Below, piece by piece: positions 19,701 through 28,495 of a stretch of DNA of 56,516 nt (positions within the stretch are counted from its first letter, which is position 1; every line of letters starts with the position of its first letter). The stretch covers positions 1 through 56,516 of the forward strand of contig JAKSLJ010000022.1 in NCBI GenBank assembly GCA_024401275.1. Direction: 5' to 3'. The notes below the pieces were generated by a model. It was not told where the DNA came from. It saw only the letters and a program-made list of their open reading frames with translations, and did not search any database. Made by a program: the position numbers and the translations under genes. This DNA is from Bacteroidaceae bacterium (GTDB lineage: Bacteria; Bacteroidota; Bacteroidia; Bacteroidales; Bacteroidaceae).

Positions 19701-20180
19701 ATCGCTGTAGAGGAAGAAACTACTCCAGCCCCTGCTGAGGAAATCGGTATCGCTGTAGAGGAAGAAATCACTCCAGCCCCTGCTGAGGAAACCGGTATCG
19801 CCGTAGAGGAAGAAACCACTCCAGCCCCTGCAGAGGAAACCGGCATCGCTGTAGAGGAAGAAACCGTTCCAGTCCCTGTGCCTGAAGCGTCAGCTTCTGG
19901 TTCTATCCTCATCCCAACCGAGGAGGAAACAACTCCTATCACTACCGAGGACGATAGCGGTTTCACTATTTCAGCGGATGATCCTACAGCGGTTGGCGAA
20001 GATGACGAGATTATCGTTTCGTTCGAGGATGACGATGCACCTGCGAACAATAACGCTAACTCTGCAGAAGACGACATCATCCTGGACGATGACGATGCTC
20101 CTGCCACTCCAAAGAAGCAGCCTGAAAAGGAGGATGCCACAGAACTCGAGAACATGATTTTCGAGGTGGAGGATTTCTAG
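16764..20180 (+). CDS. sprE: TPR lipoprotein PorW/SprE, type IX secretion and gliding component
   Basis: 1138 aa from a TTG start that gives a lipoprotein signal (MNKRPFYILLLLV..., lipobox LAAC at about residues 19-22). RWWHSFTAKYNTYYNG (near 32-47), then AWLMMGKSQFQKGAFDEAASTF and further TPR-like helical pairs to about 400, match the SprE/PorW family. A Gln/Asn-rich linker follows, then a second TPR block (about 590-780) and a beta-rich part. The last 180 residues are very acidic and include four 16-aa tandem repeats. PorW links the periplasmic rotary core to the outer-membrane translocon in other species. Linkage to porU/porV supports the assignment. Confidence 0.85.
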   Translation: MNKRPFYILLLLVMAAVILAACSTNKNTSQTRWWHSFTAKYNTYYNGSLAYIDGALEKEKGNKDNFTEIIPLYTVGNKSSKEIGSGNFDRAIEKCQKAIKRHSIKKRPEWKKTRKKTEKDIEWLNRKEYNPFLWKAWLMMGKSQFQKGAFDEAASTFAYMARMYSTQPEIYGKARAWLAKCYIEQDWLYDAEDVIKKMHRDSIDWRAQKEWNYTMADYYIHSQQLEEAIPYLQKVIKRESRIKQKAREYYLLGQIYAALGRKDEAYRAFRSCSRCNPPYELDFNARISMTEVAAEKDAKGMISLLKRMARNDNNKDYLDQVYYAIGNIYLAQKDTVNAIGAYEKGNAKATRSGIEKGVLLLHLGDLYWQQEKYSDAKRCYGEAIGLLDKERKDYEQLSNRSKMLDELVPYTDAIHLNDSLLALSVMSEKDRNAAIDRVIEALKKKEKEEKDREAEANAANAQNNAAANNRQLQGRNDPRQQNNSRDQSSTFYFYNQMAVNQGKQQFQKLWGRRDNVDDWQRTNKTVVAQTPSDQQLDESNLTEEQRDSIAQATAAQDSIADEKEKPENDPHKREYYMKDIPFEQSQKDACHQLISDGLYNSGVIFKDKFDNLPLSQKQFARLQKDYPAFEKNADLYYHSYLLYNRMNQPGRADSYLTLLKDSFPDNEWTKVLSDPYFQWNAIYGKHAEDSLYAATYNAFKENRFEEIYQNFQKSTDIHPLGDNRDKFVFIHGLSKLNDGDTKTCLEDMQTVVEKFPKSGVQPLAGMIINGVKEGRQLRGGRFDMGDIWSRRTAVMADSDSIAAREFIPDLDIPYTFLFAYNPDSIENENKLLFELARFNFTTYVVRNFEIQIEDVDGVVRMKVGGFQSYQEARQYARQLYEQSSVIPALAAKARPIIISDTNLELLGTQYSYNDYDEYYETHYVPLKLSTIELLNEPVITNRNADDLDPEPDEPKKPEPEAEDETQEDDDFNIIEEETGIAVEEETTPAPAEEIGIAVEEEITPAPAEETGIAVEEETTPAPAEETGIAVEEETVPVPVPEASASGSILIPTEEETTPITTEDDSGFTISADDPTAVGEDDEIIVSFEDDDAPANNNANSAEDDIILDDDDAPATPKKQPEKEDATELENMIFEVEDF
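19689..19880 (+). repeat. Four 48-bp tandem repeats in the porW/sprE coding region
   Basis: In-frame repeats encode E-(E/I)-x-GIAVEEExxPAPAE, 16 residues each. Copies 1-3 are nearly identical and copy 4 is diverged at its 3' half. They extend the acidic tail and would be prone to change in copy number. Confidence 0.9.
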
Positions 20181-20273
20181 CCTATGTTGCTTATAGGAAG
20201 GTGGACAATGGGCTTATAAATATATTAATGTGTAAATTCTCGCTGTTTTCTTTCTTGTTTTAAGAAAAAGTTT

Positions 20274-20281
20274 TAACTTTG
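20274..20281 (+). promoter_or_regulatory. -7 box upstream of pepT
   Basis: TAACTTTG matches TAnnTTTG, with the pepT start 22 bp downstream. A TTG at 20255-20257 is slightly too close to be an ideal -33 element. Confidence 0.5.
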
Positions 20282-20302
20282 CAGCGATTAAAATAAAAAA
20301 CC

Positions 20303-21526
20303 ATGACACTAACAGAACGCTTTCTAAACTACGTAAAATTCGATACGCAGTCTGCAGAAGATTCGCAGACAGTCCCTTCTACTCCAAAGCAACTTATCTT
20401 TGCGAAGTATCTTTGTGACGAACTTAAGGCAGAAGGCCTTGAGGATGTTGAGATGGACGACATGGGTTATATCTATGCCACTCTGCCTGCTAACACAAAG
20501 AAGAAGGTGCCTACAATAGGTTTCATCTCACACTACGACACATCGCCTGACTGTTCCGGCAAGGATGTGAAGCCTCGCATCGTGGAGAACTACGACGGCG
20601 GCGACATCATCCTTTCCGAAGGCATTGTCTCTTCACCTAAAAAGTTCCCTGAGCTTCTCTTCCATAAAGGCGAAGACCTCATCGTTACCGATGGCACTAC
20701 GCTGCTTGGTGCTGACGACAAGGCTGGTATCGCGGAAATTGTCCAGGCTATGTGCTATCTTCGAGACAATCCAGAGATAGAGCACGGAAAGATTCGCGTT
20801 GGCTTCAATCCTGACGAGGAAATCGGCATGGGTGCTCATCATTTTGATGTGGAGAAGTTCGGATGCGAGTGGGCTTATACCATTGATGGCGGTGACCTCG
20901 GTGAGATAGAATACGAGAATTTCAATGCTGCTTCTGCAAAGATTAAGGTTAACGGCGTAAGCGTGCATCCTGGCTATGCAAAGGGCAAGATGATAAACGC
21001 TGCTCGCGTAGCTACTGAACTCGCTAACCTTCTTCCTGCTGACGAAACTCCGGAAACTACTGACGGCTATCAGGGCTTCTACCATCTCATACACATGGAA
21101 GGCGGTTGCGAGAAGGCATCGCTTGCTTACATCATCCGCGACCACGACCGTGAGCGCTTCGAGGACCGCAAGAAATTCATTGAGACTTGTGTGGCACAGA
21201 TGAACGAGAAGTATGGCGAAGGTGTTGTTGAACTGCAACTCAATGACCAATACTATAATATGAAGGAGCAGATAGACCCTGTAATGCATGTCATTGACAT
21301 CATCCTTCAGGCTATGGAGAAAACAGGAGTCGCTCCTAAGGTACAGCCTATTCGTGGTGGTACTGACGGTGCGCAGCTTTCGTTCAAGGGACTTCCTTGT
21401 CCTAACATCTTTGCCGGTGGCGTGAACTTCCACGGACCTTACGAGTTCGTTTCTACGCAAGTTATGCAGAAAGCACAGGATGTCATAGTGAAAATCTGCG
21501 AGATTACTGGCAAGTACAGCGACTAA
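20303..21526 (+). CDS. pepT: Peptidase T (tripeptide aminopeptidase)
   Basis: 407 aa, the normal length for PepT. M20 metallopeptidase ligands are visible: SHYDTSPD (near 77-84, first zinc His and Asp), [13 protein letters not shown] (bridging Asp), [13 protein letters not shown] (catalytic Glu), [15 protein letters not shown] (zinc Asp) and the C-terminal NFHGPYEF His. [16 protein letters not shown] is also a PepT signature. The enzyme removes N-terminal residues from tripeptides in the cytoplasm. It has its own -7 box and is followed by a 26-bp palindrome. Confidence 0.95.
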   Translation: MTLTERFLNYVKFDTQSAEDSQTVPSTPKQLIFAKYLCDELKAEGLEDVEMDDMGYIYATLPANTKKKVPTIGFISHYDTSPDCSGKDVKPRIVENYDGGDIILSEGIVSSPKKFPELLFHKGEDLIVTDGTTLLGADDKAGIAEIVQAMCYLRDNPEIEHGKIRVGFNPDEEIGMGAHHFDVEKFGCEWAYTIDGGDLGEIEYENFNAASAKIKVNGVSVHPGYAKGKMINAARVATELANLLPADETPETTDGYQGFYHLIHMEGGCEKASLAYIIRDHDRERFEDRKKFIETCVAQMNEKYGEGVVELQLNDQYYNMKEQIDPVMHVIDIILQAMEKTGVAPKVQPIRGGTDGAQLSFKGLPCPNIFAGGVNFHGPYEFVSTQVMQKAQDVIVKICEITGKYSD

Positions 21527-21547
21527 AGCCCAAGTTTTGTGATTAAT

Positions 21548-21573
21548 ATTCGCAACCAAGTTTGGTTGCGAAT
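21548..21573. other. Perfect 12-bp-arm palindrome between pepT and the ATPase gene
   Basis: ATTCGCAACCAA and TTGGTTGCGAAT flank a 2-nt spacer. No T-run follows, so it is not a classical terminator. A processing stem or a dyad-symmetric protein-binding site is possible. Confidence 0.6.
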
Positions 21574-21587
21574 CCCCCAAACAAATT

Positions 21588-22436
21588 ATGGAACAAGATA
21601 CTAACAAAACCAAGGACCTGGCAAAGGGGGCTCTTATCAAGGAAATAGAAATTGAGCAGCTGTGGAGCGGACAGAAGCATATTCGTTGGCAACTTAATCC
21701 GCAGGTAAACGTCCTTTCCGGTATTAACGGTGTTGGAAAATCAACTATCCTCAATAAAATTATCCGCCGACTTTCCGAATCGTCTGTCTATAAGCGTGAC
21801 TCGGAAGAGCGCGGTGTGCGCATTGTGACAGAACCGGAAGATGCCAGCTTAATCCGCTTTGACATCATCCGCTCCTTTGATCGTCCTCTGCTTTCGTCAG
21901 ATGCTCTTGGCAAGCTCGACCGCAGTCTGCTTACCGAGCTTGACTGCCAACTCTTCAATCTTCAGCGCCGCTATCTGGACTATCAGGTGAATATTGGTAA
22001 CCGAATAATCCAGGCTCTTCAGAGCGGCTCAAGCGATGCTGCCTCTGAAGCGCAGAAATTGTCGGCACAGAAGCAGAAGTTCCAGGATCTGGTGGATGAT
22101 CTCTTCGCAGAGACAGGCAAGAAACTCATTCGCACGGAGAACGAGATACGCTTCTCTCAGATAGGTGAGGTGGTGCTTCCTACGCAGCTGTCCAGTGGTG
22201 AGAAGCAGATTCTCTGCATTCTGCTCACCGTTCTTGTAGAGGATATGCAACCGTACGTCCTGCTTATGGATGAGCCGGAAGTGTCGCTCCATGTTGACTG
22301 GCAGGAGCGCCTCATCGAGATGATTCTCGCTTTGAACCCTAATGTCCAGATTATCCTTACCACCCACTCGCCAGCCGTCATCATGAAGGGCTGGATGGAC
22401 AGTGTCACCAACGTTGAGGACATTGTCATCGCTTAA
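21588..22436 (+). CDS. OLD/AriA-like AAA ATPase
   Basis: 282 aa. It has an ABC/SMC-type ATPase core: Walker A GINGVGKST (near 44-52), a signature-like motif LSSGEKQIL (near 201), Walker B YVLLMDEPEVSLH (near 220-232) and a switch His in TTHSP (near 262). This is the AAA_21/AAA_15 layout found in OLD, RecF-like and PARIS AriA proteins. The next gene encodes a DUF4435/TOPRIM-like protein, so the two form a split OLD-type pair. In PARIS the same domain pair senses phage anti-restriction proteins. Here the pair sits among housekeeping genes, so a cellular role is equally possible. Confidence 0.75.
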   Translation: MEQDTNKTKDLAKGALIKEIEIEQLWSGQKHIRWQLNPQVNVLSGINGVGKSTILNKIIRRLSESSVYKRDSEERGVRIVTEPEDASLIRFDIIRSFDRPLLSSDALGKLDRSLLTELDCQLFNLQRRYLDYQVNIGNRIIQALQSGSSDAASEAQKLSAQKQKFQDLVDDLFAETGKKLIRTENEIRFSQIGEVVLPTQLSSGEKQILCILLTVLVEDMQPYVLLMDEPEVSLHVDWQERLIEMILALNPNVQIILTTHSPAVIMKGWMDSVTNVEDIVIA

Positions 22437-22475
22437 TTATCAATTTTCAATTCTCAATTATCAATTCCCAATTAA
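22437..22475. repeat. TCAATTTTCAATT simple-repeat spacer
   Basis: The 39-bp spacer is built of ATCAATT, TTCAATT and CTCAATT units. It starts at the ATPase stop codon and runs into the 5' end of the DUF4435 reading frame. Confidence 0.65.
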
Positions 22476-22507
22476 AAATAACCTCCGACTACCTTGCTGC
22501 CTATAAC

Positions 22508-23464
22508 ATGATGAAAGGCAAGAACAAGAGGAAGCGCATTGTGGCTTATGTGGAAAGCTACGATGACATACTTTTTTGGCGCAACATACTCAGCTTTTTT
22601 GAGAATGAAACGCGCTATTTCGAGGTTATGCTGCCAAACGTAAACAAGCGATTGGAGCGCGGCAAGAAGTCGGCGATAACAGCCCTTGCCACCAACAAGC
22701 AGTTGGGTGAGTACATGATAGCCTGCGTAGATGCCGACTACGACTACCTTATTCAAGGTCATTCCACGACATCAAAGACCGTGTTGGAGAATCCTTATGT
22801 CTTCCACACCGTTGCCTATTCCATAGAGAACCTGCAATGTTATGCGCAGAGCTTGCATAACGTATGTGTTATGGCAACGCTCAACGACCATATCCGCTTT
22901 GACTTTGTAGAGTTTCTTCACACCTATTCCAAGATTATCTATCCTCTCTTCGTGTGGAACATCTGGCACTACCGCCATGAGCGCTATGACAAATTCTCGC
23001 TCATTGAATTCTGTCAGATGATAGAGACGGGCAAACTGAAAAGCGCTACTATTCCTGACACTCTCAGCCATCTTGCGCAAAAGGTTGAGAGAAAGATACT
23101 GTTTTTCCGTCGCCATCTGCCGAACAAGGTTGAGGAAGTTGCCGCATTGGACAAGGAACTGCGCGAGAAACTCGGCGTGAAACCCGAAGAGACCTATCTC
23201 TATATCCAGGGACATCATCTCTTTGAACATGTCGTAGCACCGCTGGTTCAGCATATCTGCTACGCACTTGTCCGTGAGCGTGAGGACGAGATACGCCGCA
23301 CTGCTGCCCATTTTACCCAGGCACGCAACGAACTTTCATGCTATACAAACAGCATTCAGGACATTACTCAGATGCTCAAAAAGAATACTGGCTATATGCT
23401 TTCTCCGCAAGTTCAGTCTATTGTCAAAGCCCTCTCTGAGCGTCTTAAATTGCAGGAAATATAG
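22508..23464 (+). CDS. DUF4435/TOPRIM-like protein paired with the ATPase
   Basis: 318 aa from the first ATG. TOPRIM-like acidic motifs are visible: VAYVESYDD (near 13-21, conserved Glu) and IACVDADYD (near 73-81, DxD). SIENLQCY and the helical remainder agree with the DUF4435 family. In PARIS the equivalent subunit AriB is a nuclease effector released by its ATPase partner. The frame stays open upstream of the ATG and would read ITSDYLAAYN, which looks protein-like, but no ATG/GTG/TTG is present there. The real start may be non-canonical, or the N-terminus may be truncated. It is 71 bp after the ATPase gene. Confidence 0.72.
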   Translation: MMKGKNKRKRIVAYVESYDDILFWRNILSFFENETRYFEVMLPNVNKRLERGKKSAITALATNKQLGEYMIACVDADYDYLIQGHSTTSKTVLENPYVFHTVAYSIENLQCYAQSLHNVCVMATLNDHIRFDFVEFLHTYSKIIYPLFVWNIWHYRHERYDKFSLIEFCQMIETGKLKSATIPDTLSHLAQKVERKILFFRRHLPNKVEEVAALDKELREKLGVKPEETYLYIQGHHLFEHVVAPLVQHICYALVREREDEIRRTAAHFTQARNELSCYTNSIQDITQMLKKNTGYMLSPQVQSIVKALSERLKLQEI

Positions 23465-23613
23465 TGAAAGGAACAGTCTTCTTGTAAACTAATGTCAAGA
23501 AATCAAGGGATTTGTTGATTTTTCCTTTTGCGTATTAGGCTGTGGCTAATAAATTGTAATTTTATGGTAAACCAAATAAACGAAGGCAACTAACGGCCTT
23601 CAAACGAACGATT

Positions 23614-24192
23614 ATGAGTGAAAAAAACATAAACAACGAAGAAATGAACGAAGATGTTTCTGCAGCTAAGGCTGAGAATGTAGATGAAACAACTGAGAAT
23701 ACTGTAGAAACTGAAGCACAGGCTGCAGAGGAAACCACTGAGGCTAAGGAACCGACTGCTGAGGAGAAACTTGAGGAGATGACCGACAAGTATCTCCGTA
23801 AGTTGGCTGAGTTCGACAATTTCCGCAAGCGCACAATGAAGGAGAAGGCTGATCTTATCCTCAACGGTGCTGAGCGTACGGTAAGCGCCTTCCTTCCTGT
23901 AGTTGATGATATGGAACGCGCCCTTGAGAATGCGGCTAAGAGCGAAGACATCGAGGCTCTTCGTGAAGGCATGAACATGATTTTCCAGAAGCTTGAGAAA
24001 ACTCTTGCTTCACTTGGCGTGAAGAAGATTGACACTACAGATGCCGACTTCAACACAGACTTCCATGAGGCGATAGCCATGGTGCCAGGCATGGGCGACG
24101 ATAAGAAGAACAAGGTTATCGATTGCGTGCAGACTGGCTATATGATTAATGAAAAGGTAATACGCCACGCGAAGGTTGCTGTAGGCGCTTAA
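23614..24192 (+). CDS. grpE: Nucleotide exchange factor GrpE
   Basis: 192 aa. An acidic, Glu/Thr/Ala-rich N-terminus (about 1-55) leads into the conserved helix LRKLAEFDNFRKRTMKE (near 65-80). LPVVDDMERALENA follows, and the beta-domain has FHEAIAMVPGMG. The C-terminal GYMINEKVIRHAKVAVG is the family signature. GrpE releases ADP from DnaK and so resets the Hsp70 cycle. It lies 38 bp upstream of dnaJ, forming a heat-shock operon without dnaK. Confidence 0.95.
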   Translation: MSEKNINNEEMNEDVSAAKAENVDETTENTVETEAQAAEETTEAKEPTAEEKLEEMTDKYLRKLAEFDNFRKRTMKEKADLILNGAERTVSAFLPVVDDMERALENAAKSEDIEALREGMNMIFQKLEKTLASLGVKKIDTTDADFNTDFHEAIAMVPGMGDDKKNKVIDCVQTGYMINEKVIRHAKVAVGA

Positions 24193-24230
24193 GCCTTTTG
24201 AACCCCTGAACCATTTGAACCCATTATAAT

Positions 24231-25421
24231 ATGGCACAGAAAAGAGACTACTACGAAGTGCTGGGCGTCGATAAGAAGGCTACAGCAGACGAAATAAAGA
24301 AGGCTTACCGCAAGGTTGCCATCAAGTATCACCCTGACCGTCAGACTGGCAAATCAGAGGCAGAGCAGAAAGCGGCTGAAGAGAAGTTCAAGGAGGCGGC
24401 AGAGGCTTACGGCGTGCTTAGCGATGAGCAGAAGCGCCAGCAGTACGACCAGTTCGGATTCAACGGACCTGGCGGCTTCGGCGATGGTGGCTTCGGCGGT
24501 TTCGGTGGCGGAAGCTTCTCAATGGACGACATCTTCTCTATGTTCGGCGACATCTTCGGCGGACGTGGCGGCGGTGGCTTCAGTGGCTTTGGAGGTTTCG
24601 GCGGTGGCGGCTCTCAGCAGCGTGTTCACAAAGGCTCAGACCTTCGCATTCGCGTGAAGCTCACACTGAAAGAAATCCACGACGGCTGCACAAAGAAGTT
24701 CAAGATTCGCCGTAAGGTAACATGTCCTGAATGTTCCGGCTCTGGCGCAGAGAAGGGCAGTCAGGCAGAGACTTGTCCTACATGTAACGGTCGCGGCGTA
24801 CAGTATAAGGTAGTCAACAGTTTCCTCGGTCAGATGCAGACGCAGACCACCTGTTCTCAGTGTGGTGGCGAGGGAAAGATTATCAAGAACAAGTGTAAGC
24901 ATTGCGGCGGTAGTGGCGTTGTTGACCAGGAAGAAGTCGTTGAGGTACAGATTCCTGCTGGCGTACAGGAAGGCATGATAATGCCAGTAAGCGGTAAGGG
25001 TAATATGGGAATGCATGGCGGCATACCAGGCGACCTCCAAGTTATCATCACTGAAGTAGAGGACGAAACTTACATCCGCGATGGACAGAACCTTATCTAC
25101 AACCTGTTGCTCGACTTCCCGACAGCGGCTCTCGGTGGCACCGTGGATATTCCTTCCATTGACGGCAAGAAATTGCGCGTGTCAATAGAACCAGGAACAC
25201 AGCCTGGCACCGTAAAGCGTTTGCGTGGCAAGGGACTCCCTCCAGTAAGAGGTTACGGATATTCCAACGGCGATCTCATTGTGAACATCAGCGTTTATGT
25301 CCCAAAGACACTTACCAAGGACGAGAAGAAGGCAATAGAATCGCTGCGCGACTCAGAGAATTTCAAGGAAGACAAGTCTGTATGGCGTAGCATATTCAAT
25401 AGCTTCAAGCAATACTTCTAA
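24231..25421 (+). CDS. dnaJ: Chaperone protein DnaJ
   Basis: 396 aa with all type I DnaJ parts: J-domain with HPD at 34-36, a long Gly/Phe-rich linker (about 80-135), four zinc-binding CxxCxGxG-type motifs ([32 protein letters not shown]; about 165-230) and the C-terminal substrate-binding domains. DnaJ delivers unfolded clients to DnaK and stimulates its ATPase. Co-transcription with grpE is likely. Confidence 0.96.
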   Translation: MAQKRDYYEVLGVDKKATADEIKKAYRKVAIKYHPDRQTGKSEAEQKAAEEKFKEAAEAYGVLSDEQKRQQYDQFGFNGPGGFGDGGFGGFGGGSFSMDDIFSMFGDIFGGRGGGGFSGFGGFGGGGSQQRVHKGSDLRIRVKLTLKEIHDGCTKKFKIRRKVTCPECSGSGAEKGSQAETCPTCNGRGVQYKVVNSFLGQMQTQTTCSQCGGEGKIIKNKCKHCGGSGVVDQEEVVEVQIPAGVQEGMIMPVSGKGNMGMHGGIPGDLQVIITEVEDETYIRDGQNLIYNLLLDFPTAALGGTVDIPSIDGKKLRVSIEPGTQPGTVKRLRGKGLPPVRGYGYSNGDLIVNISVYVPKTLTKDEKKAIESLRDSENFKEDKSVWRSIFNSFKQYF

Positions 25422-25453
25422 TGGTTCCCTCCCTATAAAATAAATATAAAGCT

Positions 25454-25819
25454 ATGAAACAAAAAATTATGAAAGTAGCGTTGGCACTTGTGCTCGTAGC
25501 GTCTGCAAGCAGTTGCAGTACGGAATATCGCACATTGTCACGCATGGAGAAACTCACCAACAACATCGAAAAGTATGGCGAGCGTTATACAGTTGAAGAC
25601 TGGAAGGAAGCCATCAGTGACTACAAAGCCATTGAGAAAGACATCAAGCGCTGTAACTTCACCTCTGAGGAGCGTGAGAGAATGGGCGAGATGGAAGGCC
25701 GCGCAGTAGCAAGTTTTGCTAAATGGGCTGGTGACAAGGTAAAGGGTGTTTACACAGAGGGCAAGGGCTTCCTTAACGGCATTCTTGATACCTTTGGTCT
25801 AGGAGACATTCTCCCTTAG
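25454..25819 (+). CDS. Small lipoprotein, unknown function
   Basis: 121 aa. A lipoprotein signal peptide ends in the lipobox SASSC (Cys about 21), followed by STEYRTLSRMEKLTNNIEKYGERY and a predicted helical, charged domain (about 30-95). The tail GFLNGILDTFGLGDILP is hydrophobic and short. I recognise it only as a Bacteroidales-type small lipoprotein. It is 32 bp after dnaJ and upstream of a strong terminator, so it could be expressed with the chaperones. Confidence 0.75.
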   Translation: MKQKIMKVALALVLVASASSCSTEYRTLSRMEKLTNNIEKYGERYTVEDWKEAISDYKAIEKDIKRCNFTSEERERMGEMEGRAVASFAKWAGDKVKGVYTEGKGFLNGILDTFGLGDILP

Positions 25820-25893
25820 ATTTTTAGGGGAGATATGAATTTCATTCTCTTAAGGATGTAGTCAAAACCATTAATTACGATTATTATAAATGG

Positions 25894-25925
25894 AAACGGC
25901 GAGCATTGACAGCTCGCCGTTTTTT
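25894..25925 (+). terminator. Rho-independent terminator
   Basis: A GC-rich stem (ACGGCGAGC with GCTCGCCGT) has a 7-nt loop and is followed by six T. It closes the grpE-dnaJ-lipoprotein unit. Confidence 0.85.
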
Positions 25926-25976
25926 GTTTCTGATTTGTCTATGGGCAGTGCCGTGATGGGTACGGCACTACCATAT

Positions 25977-28463
25977 TTATTCCATTGCGCTGCTTATCTC
26001 ATAATCATCTCCATCAGCCTGGAGGATTATCTGCGCCAGACCATTGAAGGTCTTGAGATGGAACTGCTGACAATTGTCTTCTGTAGAACGTTCTGCTGCG
26101 TTCCAAGCAGAATCGCCGTTGCCTACACCGATAATCTTTGCGTTGCCTGACACATTAATAACAATAGGACAACATGCTGTAGGCACAATGCGGTTCTTCT
26201 TGTCGCGAACCTCTGCAGTAACGATAACGAGTTTGCCAATGCGCTCCTTTTGCAGTGTGACCTTGACAGGCTTGTCTGTTGTGGCGATGGTCTCTGTAAT
26301 GTTTTTCTTACCGTTCTTATAGCCTACAGCCTTCAGTGTGCCAGGCTTGTACTTGACATTCCAAGATAGATGGCCGTTCTTCTCCATCTTCTTCCTGCCA
26401 GCCGACTTGCCGTTTACGAAAAGCTCCACCTCATCGCAGTTTGAGTAAGCCCATACATCAATGTCCTCGCCCTCATGACCTTCCAAGTTCCAGTGTGGCA
26501 GGAGGTGCAGCACAGGCTCGCTTGTCCACCACGCTTTCAGGTAGTATGCCTCGTCCTTAGGGAATCCGCAGTAGTCGAAGATACCGAAAGCAGAGTTTGT
26601 AGCAGGGAATACAAGTGGATTGGACTCGCCGCGATAGTCAAAGCCTGTCCAGTAGAAGCAGCCGAGAAGCCATGGACGCTCGTCATAGAACTTCCATCCG
26701 CGCTCTATGCGGTTAAGGGTTGAGTCGTTGTCGGCACAGCGGTTGAAGGCTGGCATGTGACCAGAAGGATTGCGCTTCTGAAATTCGTCGTACTGGTCTT
26801 TTGCGTAGTGTGGCATTTCTCCATTTTCGTGGAAATAAATTCCGCGAGTACCGCAGCCGCTGGTTTCCTCAGAGCCGTAGGCAATGCGTTCAGGATAGTT
26901 CTTGCGGTGCTGCTCGATAGGGTTCTGCGTAACATAGTTGTAGCCGGCAAGATCTGCCTTTACAACAGGGAACGGACCGCCAGAAGTGGCTACCGTAGAA
27001 GGTCGGGTAGGGTCGAACTGGTGAACATAGTCGCTCATTGTCTCAACGATCTTTGTTCCGCGCTCTTCCCATTCAACACCCCATTCCTCGTTGCCAACGC
27101 TCCAAGCCATGATGGAAGGATGATTTCGGTCGCGGTCTATCATTGCTTTCAGCTGTCCTATCTGGTAGTCGTTCACTCCGAACAGACGATTTTCCTCTAC
27201 GACAATGATACCCAGCGAGTCGCATATGCTGAGAAGTTGTGGCGAAGCAGGGTTGTGGGATGTGCGGATGGCATTGAAACCGAATTTCTTGAGCGTCTTC
27301 ATGCGATAGACATTCAGATCGTCTGGAATTGAGGCACCAACTCCAGCGTGGTCCTGATGCATGCAAGCACCATGAATCTTAAACGGTTTGCCATTGATGG
27401 TCATGCCGCTGTCCTTATTATATTCTATAGTACGGAAACCGTATTTCGTTTCAACAACATCGCATAGTCGCTTGCCGTTGTATAGTTCTGTGCGAACGGT
27501 GTAGAGGTAAGGATCCTCTGGACTCCATAGATGGATGTCATCGTCCAAAGGAATGTTGATTGATGGGTTGAAAGGTTGTTTTGGTTCAAGTTCCTTATCA
27601 CGAGCACTTGCCATTTTCGTTTCCTTCACTACATTGCCCTGAGCATCAAGGAGTTTTACCTTGTAGTTGCAGAACATGCCGTCGTGGCTGTCGTTCTCCA
27701 CGCCAAAGCGCACCTGTAGTTGATTTGTAGGGCGAGGATTTCCGAGCCGTTCTCCACCAGTCCAAGTTATCTCATGACTGAAAGTCTTGATGTGAAGAGG
27801 ATCAGTGACATTCAACCATGCGTGACGGTAGATGCCAGCACCTTCGTAGAACCATCCTTCTTCAAGGCTTGCATCAACGCGAACGCAGATGAGGTTTTCG
27901 GCAGGCTCTTGTGCGTTATCTTTTTCGTGGAATTGCAGATAGTCTGTGATATCGTAAGCCCTTGAGATATATCCACTTGGTTCGCCACCAAGATAGAATC
28001 CATTAACCCAAATCTGTGCATTGCGGAAGATACCGTCAAACCGCAACTCATAATGCTTACCCTCATCTGAAGGCGACAGTTTGAAGGTCTTGCGATACCA
28101 ACCGATAGATGTGGCAGGATACTTCCATCCCACGGCCTTGTAGCCATGGCTGTGGCTAGCCTCGCGAGCAAAAGGCAGATCGACAGCCCAGTCGTGAGGC
28201 AGACTGACAGTCTTCCACTCCTTGCCCCATTTCTTCGCATCGAACTTCTGCGAGTACGGTCCCTCGTTGTGGATGGAGTTTGCCTTTGTAAGATAATTAA
28301 AATACTCTGTGCCGCAACCGAAGTCTTTCTGTGGATCGCTTGCGTCTCCGAAAGCAAACTGCCAGTTGCTGTCTAGGCAGCGCTTTCTTTGTTCATTAAT
28401 GGTTTGCGCTACGACGAAAGCCGGTAGTAGCGCCGCGGTTAGTATGAAAAGAAGCTTTTTCAT
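25977..28463 (-). CDS. Secreted GH2 beta-galactosidase-like enzyme
   Basis: 828 aa with a signal peptide (about 19 aa, ending FVVAQ). GH2 architecture: sugar-binding domain (about 25-215; VSLPHDWAVDLPF, IGWYRKTF, LRFDGIFRNAQIWVNG), an immunoglobulin-like domain, then the catalytic barrel (about 345-640). WSVGNEEW holds the acid/base Glu459. YGSEETSG near 528 fits the nucleophile region. DUF4982-like and invasin-like C-terminal modules follow. It probably removes galactose from plant or host glycans in the periplasm. It lies 32 bp downstream of the helicase gene on the same strand. Confidence 0.88.
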   Translation of the reverse strand: MKKLLFILTAALLPAFVVAQTINEQRKRCLDSNWQFAFGDASDPQKDFGCGTEYFNYLTKANSIHNEGPYSQKFDAKKWGKEWKTVSLPHDWAVDLPFAREASHSHGYKAVGWKYPATSIGWYRKTFKLSPSDEGKHYELRFDGIFRNAQIWVNGFYLGGEPSGYISRAYDITDYLQFHEKDNAQEPAENLICVRVDASLEEGWFYEGAGIYRHAWLNVTDPLHIKTFSHEITWTGGERLGNPRPTNQLQVRFGVENDSHDGMFCNYKVKLLDAQGNVVKETKMASARDKELEPKQPFNPSINIPLDDDIHLWSPEDPYLYTVRTELYNGKRLCDVVETKYGFRTIEYNKDSGMTINGKPFKIHGACMHQDHAGVGASIPDDLNVYRMKTLKKFGFNAIRTSHNPASPQLLSICDSLGIIVVEENRLFGVNDYQIGQLKAMIDRDRNHPSIMAWSVGNEEWGVEWEERGTKIVETMSDYVHQFDPTRPSTVATSGGPFPVVKADLAGYNYVTQNPIEQHRKNYPERIAYGSEETSGCGTRGIYFHENGEMPHYAKDQYDEFQKRNPSGHMPAFNRCADNDSTLNRIERGWKFYDERPWLLGCFYWTGFDYRGESNPLVFPATNSAFGIFDYCGFPKDEAYYLKAWWTSEPVLHLLPHWNLEGHEGEDIDVWAYSNCDEVELFVNGKSAGRKKMEKNGHLSWNVKYKPGTLKAVGYKNGKKNITETIATTDKPVKVTLQKERIGKLVIVTAEVRDKKNRIVPTACCPIVINVSGNAKIIGVGNGDSAWNAAERSTEDNCQQFHLKTFNGLAQIILQADGDDYEISSAME

Positions 28464-28495
28464 AGATGTTAAGTTATAAAGTTAAAGATATATTA

